A DNA stretch of 9,874 nucleotides, taken from contig CAZQDP010000074.1 of the NCBI GenBank assembly GCA_964592375.1, positions 1 to 9,874 on the forward strand, given 5' to 3'. This document shows, in pieces, positions 6,567 to 9,874 of this stretch. The notes beneath the pieces are model-generated. The model worked only from the letters and a program-made list of their open reading frames with translations, was not told the origin of the DNA and ran no database searches. The position numbers and the translations under genes are program-made. Every line of letters begins with the position of its first letter. Within the stretch, counting starts at the first letter, position 1. The stretch comes from CAZQDP01 sp964592375 (GTDB taxonomy: Bacteria; Bacillota; Clostridia; RUG12999).

Positions 6567-8171
6567 TTATTTGAGAAAGAATTTTTCAAAATATCGCTCT
6601 GCCTGATAAGGCACCACATAATTGCTTACAATCGTCATCTTACTGTTATCCGTTCCACCCGACGAGTTCGAAAAAGTCTTCCAGTGATTATACTCAAAAT
6701 TAGCCTTCCCAGATAAATAGGCAGGAATGCTACTGGAAACCGACCGGTATATTTCCGATGCCGGTGTAAAGCTACCTAATATAAATACCGATACGATAAG
6801 CCACCATACAGCGGTATTGCCACTTTTGCGAAGACTACCTAATGCATAGATCGTCATCAGCGCTAAAATGCATAAAAACGGTATCGAGGCGCGCATACAA
6901 AAATCATTTCCTCTTCCGAAATAAAACAGAGGAACAATAGCAAGTGCCAGTGTACAAAAACCAAGAAGAAGCTTGTTCACGTGTTTTCGCAGTAACAGTG
7001 CATACAGACCGAATTCAAGTAAACAGAAAAAGAAATACCATAAAGCGAAAAAAATCAAGGAATTCGTGTCGCCACTCTTCACGGTTCTTTCAAAAATAAA
7101 GCCTTTGTGCCCCGTTTCAGTATTGAGTGTGAAGAATAAACCAATCGGCAATACACAAAAAACACACGCCAAATTTGGGATGCTCAGCATTTCCTTGATA
7201 CTGCTTTTGATAGATGGAATTTTCTCCATACCGCTACATCTTAGATTTTCTGTTCCAAATAAGAAAATAAATAAAAGCAGTAGCAGTGCTCCCACAAAGG
7301 GTAGCGGCGCATATGGTATCATCAAGAAGCATAGGAATACAATGCATTTTCGGCTCTTCTGCAGTAGCATTAGAAAAGTAATAATCCATGTAGGCAGTGA
7401 CTGATTAAAGACCCAATAGAGCTGCGTAGAAAAAGACGAATATTGAAGCTGGGCAGACCACCATTCTTTGTGATTTTTCAGTAAATCTGTGATGAGTCCA
7501 CCAAACGTAAATCCGTCATGAATGCGCCCACCTGCTAAGAACAAGTATCCGATAATATCAGCACCGCTCCATAAAACATACAAAAAGGCGGCAAGTGGCA
7601 TGATTTTACCAAGTAGCCTCTGCAATAAATAAACGGTAATCACCGCTCCTATGCAGGTCCAAATATACAGCGCAAAATTAGCGGCTCCCCATCCAAACGC
7701 TTTCCCCACAAGTGCCGCTGGCAACCAGAAGGCAAAATAATAGTTTAGCAAACCGCTTTGACCGAATTTCTGTGCAAAAGGCAAATCCTTCGAATAATCA
7801 AATTTCACGGGCCAACTGCTATGCACCAAATCTCCAAAAATGGCATTTCTCCCGTCAAAATCTACATTCTGAAATGACATGCCTCCAATGCCGGAAAACA
7901 GCACCCACACAAGCACAATCACAATAGACGGCCACCATTTCTTTAGCGTAAAAAAATTCTCCGCCTCCGCCTCCGCAAGTGGATTTAGCCCGGTGCGAAT
8001 AAGCTCATAGATACCATAGCCCAGCAGTACAATGGATGGAATGGATATGTAATAGCGAAACCAAAAAAATAGCCATAATGCTATTGGCAGAGCAATGTAC
8101 GCATAAATAATCGTATGGATATTGCGCTCAATGGAAATGGTGGTGATTTGTCCAATTGCTTTTGTTTTCAA
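6567..8171 (-). CDS. Polytopic membrane protein, possibly GT-C-type glycosyltransferase
   Basis: This 534-residue protein has about 11-12 hydrophobic segments, starting near residues 20-38, 43-59 and 80-96. I do not recognise it as a named family. Its plan resembles GT-C enzymes, which use polyprenyl-phosphate sugars outside the membrane. A first loop (about 97-128) carries acidic residues in VDFDGRNAIFGDL (103-115), which could be the catalytic or metal site. A later loop has GRGNDFCMRAS (419-429), and a hydrophilic tail follows the last membrane segment (about 478-534). No substrate can be named. The start is a TTG at 8171, supported by AAAGGA 10 nt upstream; the nearest ATG (8181) is out of frame and stops after 17 codons, and the next in-frame Met is at residue 98. 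The gene lies 71 bp after a CBM9-like gene on the same strand and is possibly co-transcribed with it. It could also be an O-antigen-polymerase-like or purely structural membrane protein. Confidence 0.8.
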   Translation of the reverse strand: MKTKAIGQITTISIERNIHTIIYAYIALPIALWLFFWFRYYISIPSIVLLGYGIYELIRTGLNPLAEAEAENFFTLKKWWPSIVIVLVWVLFSGIGGMSFQNVDFDGRNAIFGDLVHSSWPVKFDYSKDLPFAQKFGQSGLLNYYFAFWLPAALVGKAFGWGAANFALYIWTCIGAVITVYLLQRLLGKIMPLAAFLYVLWSGADIIGYLFLAGGRIHDGFTFGGLITDLLKNHKEWWSAQLQYSSFSTQLYWVFNQSLPTWIITFLMLLQKSRKCIVFLCFLMIPYAPLPFVGALLLLLFIFLFGTENLRCSGMEKIPSIKSSIKEMLSIPNLACVFCVLPIGLFFTLNTETGHKGFIFERTVKSGDTNSLIFFALWYFFFCLLEFGLYALLLRKHVNKLLLGFCTLALAIVPLFYFGRGNDFCMRASIPFLCILALMTIYALGSLRKSGNTAVWWLIVSVFILGSFTPASEIYRSVSSSIPAYLSGKANFEYNHWKTFSNSSGGTDNSKMTIVSNYVVPYQAERYFEKFFLK

Positions 8172-8181
8172 AAATATTCAT

Positions 8182-8187
8182 TCCTTT
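8182..8187 (-). promoter_or_regulatory. Ribosome binding site supporting a TTG start
   Basis: Read on the minus strand this is AAAGGA, 10 nt before the TTG at 8171-8169. No in-frame ATG or GTG offers a better combination, so the TTG is the best start for the membrane protein. Confidence 0.55.
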
Positions 8188-8242
8188 CGATGTGCTTGTC
8201 GCTTGTACGCTTATATAAAAAATCATAACCGCATAATGTTAT

Positions 8243-8860
8243 TTACTCCATCGCTTTGAAGATGAACTGTCCAAAATACTTTGGTAGGTGAAAATCCATT
8301 TTCTCCTGTTCAATTAAATTCCAGCATCCAAAATGTGGATGCGAATTATCCTCGGCACATTTATAGAGATTGCCTTTCATATTGCTTGAAATGACACCAA
8401 AATATCGCTTTAGCACTGGAAATGGAAGAAAAAATTTTAGTTTCCAGCTTTTACTTTTGCGAAGCGTTTCAATCTGGAAAATAGACATATCCTCCTCAAT
8501 ACTTTGCCTATCAAACCTATTCGTGCCAATGCCTGCAAGCATTGCACCATTTGCATTAAACTCAAAATTGATATACTTCTCCGACTCCTTCGGATTGGGA
8601 CAAATAAAAAACTCAACGCAACTATCGGTATACACCGGATCGTTTTGCTGCGAAAATCTTGCCAAAATATCCGTTTCTTCAATATCAAAACGCACAAAAA
8701 TCCCCTTTTGGTTATAAAGCAACCTTGCCTCGGTAATAGGCTTGATGCCGCCCGTATCCCAGGGGAAATATGCAATCTCTGCTTTTTCTGCTTTATCCCA
8801 CTCACTGCTGAGCAGATGGAAATCCTCCAATTGCGACTCACCGATGTAATATGTTTTCAT
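8243..8860 (-). CDS. CBM9-like (DOMON-type) domain protein, no signal peptide
   Basis: This 205-residue protein is filled by a single beta-sandwich module of the carbohydrate-binding-module family 9-like type. Typical segments are TDSCVEFFICP (78-88), YINFEFNANG (96-105), a KCAEDNSHPHFGCWN stretch (167-181) and a DFHLPKYFG stretch near the end (189-197). True CBM9 domains of xylanases bind the reducing ends of glycans. Stand-alone members like this one have no established function that I know of. There is no signal peptide or membrane segment, so it should be cytoplasmic, which is odd for a glycan-binding fold. The ATG at 8860 is chosen because GGAGGG sits 4 nt before it; an in-frame TTG at 8872 would overlap that site. 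It precedes the GT-C-like membrane protein gene on the same strand, so a role in handling a glycan or glycoconjugate is possible but inferred. Confidence 0.85.
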   Translation of the reverse strand: MKTYYIGESQLEDFHLLSSEWDKAEKAEIAYFPWDTGGIKPITEARLLYNQKGIFVRFDIEETDILARFSQQNDPVYTDSCVEFFICPNPKESEKYINFEFNANGAMLAGIGTNRFDRQSIEEDMSIFQIETLRKSKSWKLKFFLPFPVLKRYFGVISSNMKGNLYKCAEDNSHPHFGCWNLIEQEKMDFHLPKYFGQFIFKAME

Positions 8861-8864
8861 TTTT

Positions 8865-8870
8865 CCCTCC
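8865..8870 (-). promoter_or_regulatory. Ribosome binding site deciding the CBM9-like start
   Basis: Read on the minus strand this is GGAGGG, 4 nt before the ATG at 8860. It overlaps the alternative TTG start at 8872, which therefore lacks its own site. Confidence 0.75.
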
Positions 8871-8932
8871 AAGGCACAGTGGCCTTTGCTGTATCATCAT
8901 TATTGCATATAAATTAAAAAATTTACTTGTAA

Positions 8933-8964
8933 GAAACGGGGATAGCCATTAGCTTCCCCGTTTC
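8933..8964 (-). terminator. Strong hairpin after the partial surface-protein gene, probable terminator
   Basis: Ten perfect base pairs, GAAACGGGGA (8933-8942) with TCCCCGTTTC (8955-8964), continue through a one-base bulge into three more pairs. It lies 14 bp after the stop of the minus-strand gene at 8979. The T run comes late: on the minus strand it is TTACAAG and then TAAATTTTTT. It may therefore terminate weakly, or act as a 3'-end stabiliser that allows read-through to the CBM9-like gene. Confidence 0.55.
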
Positions 8965-8978
8965 AAAATGAAAATTAA

Positions 8979-9874
8979 TTAAGTGCCGCTATCCGGCGAA
9001 GGCGTAGGAAGCTGAATTTCGCTACTTGGGCTCTGCGATGGCCCAGGTGCCGCATCCCCCTGCAAATCCGCTTTGTATTTAACAACATACACAAATTGCA
9101 ATGTGGTGCCGTTTCTCATGTTTTCATGTACAAACACCATATCGCCGGCTTGAGCAAATTGGGTAAAATCATACTCATGTCTCAGCTTTGTATTGGTGTC
9201 TGTTTCATCATAGGAATACGTTTTCCAGGTAGAAAGCCCCGAGCCTACAAATACCGAGCTGAGCCAATCGGGCGTATCTTGTCCGATTTCCATCTCAAAT
9301 GATTCCGGACTCAGTGGTGGAATGCTACTGATTTTGCCGCATCGCAGTGCGTAATACATATCCATTTCCGTTTTATACATCTTATCCTCAGGATTGATAA
9401 CCACATTGCCGTATTGGTTTTTAAATATGCTCTTGCTCTGCGTTTCTCCCTCACTGATGTCAAACAGTACCTGAATGTTTTTTATCTCGCCCTTGGGGTT
9501 ATAGCCAAAAGTAATGACATCCCCCTTGCTCACCGACTTGCCGGACGCATAATCAAGCTCAGAACCATCCTCCATCAAATAAGTCTGCGAAGTGTTCTCT
9601 GCGGTCAGCCTAGTGGAATTGTTGCCACCCGCAATTTGCGTTATGGAAGATACAATAATAATCGGGCTGTTTATCACAGAAGGTTGTGCTAGAATATCTT
9701 CATTATATAGCACAATGATCCCGTTAATGTCCTTTTCTTTTGCACTGTCGTAAATGAGATAAGGCTCTGCATTATATTTCGAATAGGTGCTCATCTTATA
9801 AATAGAGCTTGCGACCGTTGAAAATCTTCCGATAATGTAATTTTCCGTATCGCTCCTGTCGTTTGGTACCAGAT
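8979..9874 (-). CDS. Partial CDS, probable exported surface protein (C-terminal part)
   Basis: The reading frame is open from the window edge to the stop at 8979, giving 297 visible residues, so the true start lies outside. The first ATG inside the frame (9794) has no ribosome binding site and is probably internal. The visible part is hydrophilic, beta-rich in appearance and has no membrane segment. A module with DGSELDYASGKSVSKGD followed by VITFGYNPKGEIKNIQVLFD resembles repeat units in the stalks of long clostridial S-layer-homology proteins (a KGDVI...N..GEI pattern). The tail after KADLQGD is Pro/Ser-rich and ends PTPSPDSGT, like an extracellular linker. No LPxTG sorting motif is present. 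Any SLH or signal sequence would be in the missing N-terminal part. I do not recognise a specific function. Confidence 0.75.
   Translation of the reverse strand, partial: LVPNDRSDTENYIIGRFSTVASSIYKMSTYSKYNAEPYLIYDSAKEKDINGIIVLYNEDILAQPSVINSPIIIVSSITQIAGGNNSTRLTAENTSQTYLMEDGSELDYASGKSVSKGDVITFGYNPKGEIKNIQVLFDISEGETQSKSIFKNQYGNVVINPEDKMYKTEMDMYYALRCGKISSIPPLSPESFEMEIGQDTPDWLSSVFVGSGLSTWKTYSYDETDTNTKLRHEYDFTQFAQAGDMVFVHENMRNGTTLQFVYVVKYKADLQGDAAPGPSQSPSSEIQLPTPSPDSGT

Noticed and set aside
8172..8242. Terminator or promoter between the CBM9-like and membrane-protein genes.
   Set aside because: The only hairpin (near 8223-8237) has mismatches and few pairs, and the -10-like TATAAG lacks a matching -35, so neither call is supportable.
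8504..8917. Plus-strand open frame opposite the CBM9-like gene.
   Set aside because: Its translation is low-quality, Ile/Leu/Cys-rich sequence with no known motif, and the opposite strand has clear CBM9-like motifs and a good ribosome binding site.
9779..9794. ATG at 9794 as the start of the last minus-strand gene.
   Set aside because: No ribosome binding site precedes it and the frame stays open to the window edge, so the gene is better treated as partial.

Overview
The window looks like a chromosomal segment from a low-to-moderate-GC Firmicute, most likely an anaerobic member of the Clostridia. The evidence is strong AGGAGG-type ribosome binding sites, sigma-A-type promoters, U-tract intrinsic terminators, a type I-beta DAHP synthase with an N-terminal ferredoxin-like domain, and a MacB-like ABC pair with a double-FtsX permease. 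No rRNA, tRNA, CRISPR array, transposase or phage gene is visible. Most of the window is ordinary core and housekeeping sequence. The less ordinary parts are the regulatory leader at the left end and the three minus-strand genes at the right end.

Left block (1-1836): a good promoter, then a leader of about 120 nt that contains a canonical intrinsic terminator upstream of a DEAD-box RNA helicase with a DbpA-type RNA-binding domain. No second promoter is visible between that terminator and the gene. The leader can fold in two mutually exclusive ways, so transcription attenuation is a reasonable hypothesis. A strong terminator closes the unit.

Second block (1857-4979): a promoter overlapped by an inverted repeat (candidate repressor site), then a two-gene operon for an ABC ATPase and a large permease with two FtsX-like domains, closed by a terminator. 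No cognate regulator gene is in the window.

Third block (5035-6549): a CspA-family cold-shock protein gene on the minus strand, divergent from a DAHP synthase gene (aroF, first step of aromatic amino acid biosynthesis). The 217-bp gap holds their promoters. A perfect 12-bp hairpin after aroF can terminate transcription from both sides.

Right block (6567-9874, all minus strand): in transcription order, the 3' part of a gene for a probable exported surface protein with a Pro/Ser-rich tail (cut by the window edge), a hairpin, a small signal-less CBM9-like protein, and a polytopic membrane protein that resembles GT-C-type glycosyltransferases. The last two may be co-transcribed and could concern cell-envelope or glycan metabolism. 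This is inference from position and from weak family resemblance.

I do not see a convincing previously undescribed multi-gene system. The best candidates for follow-up are the helicase leader and the CBM9-like/GT-C-like pair.
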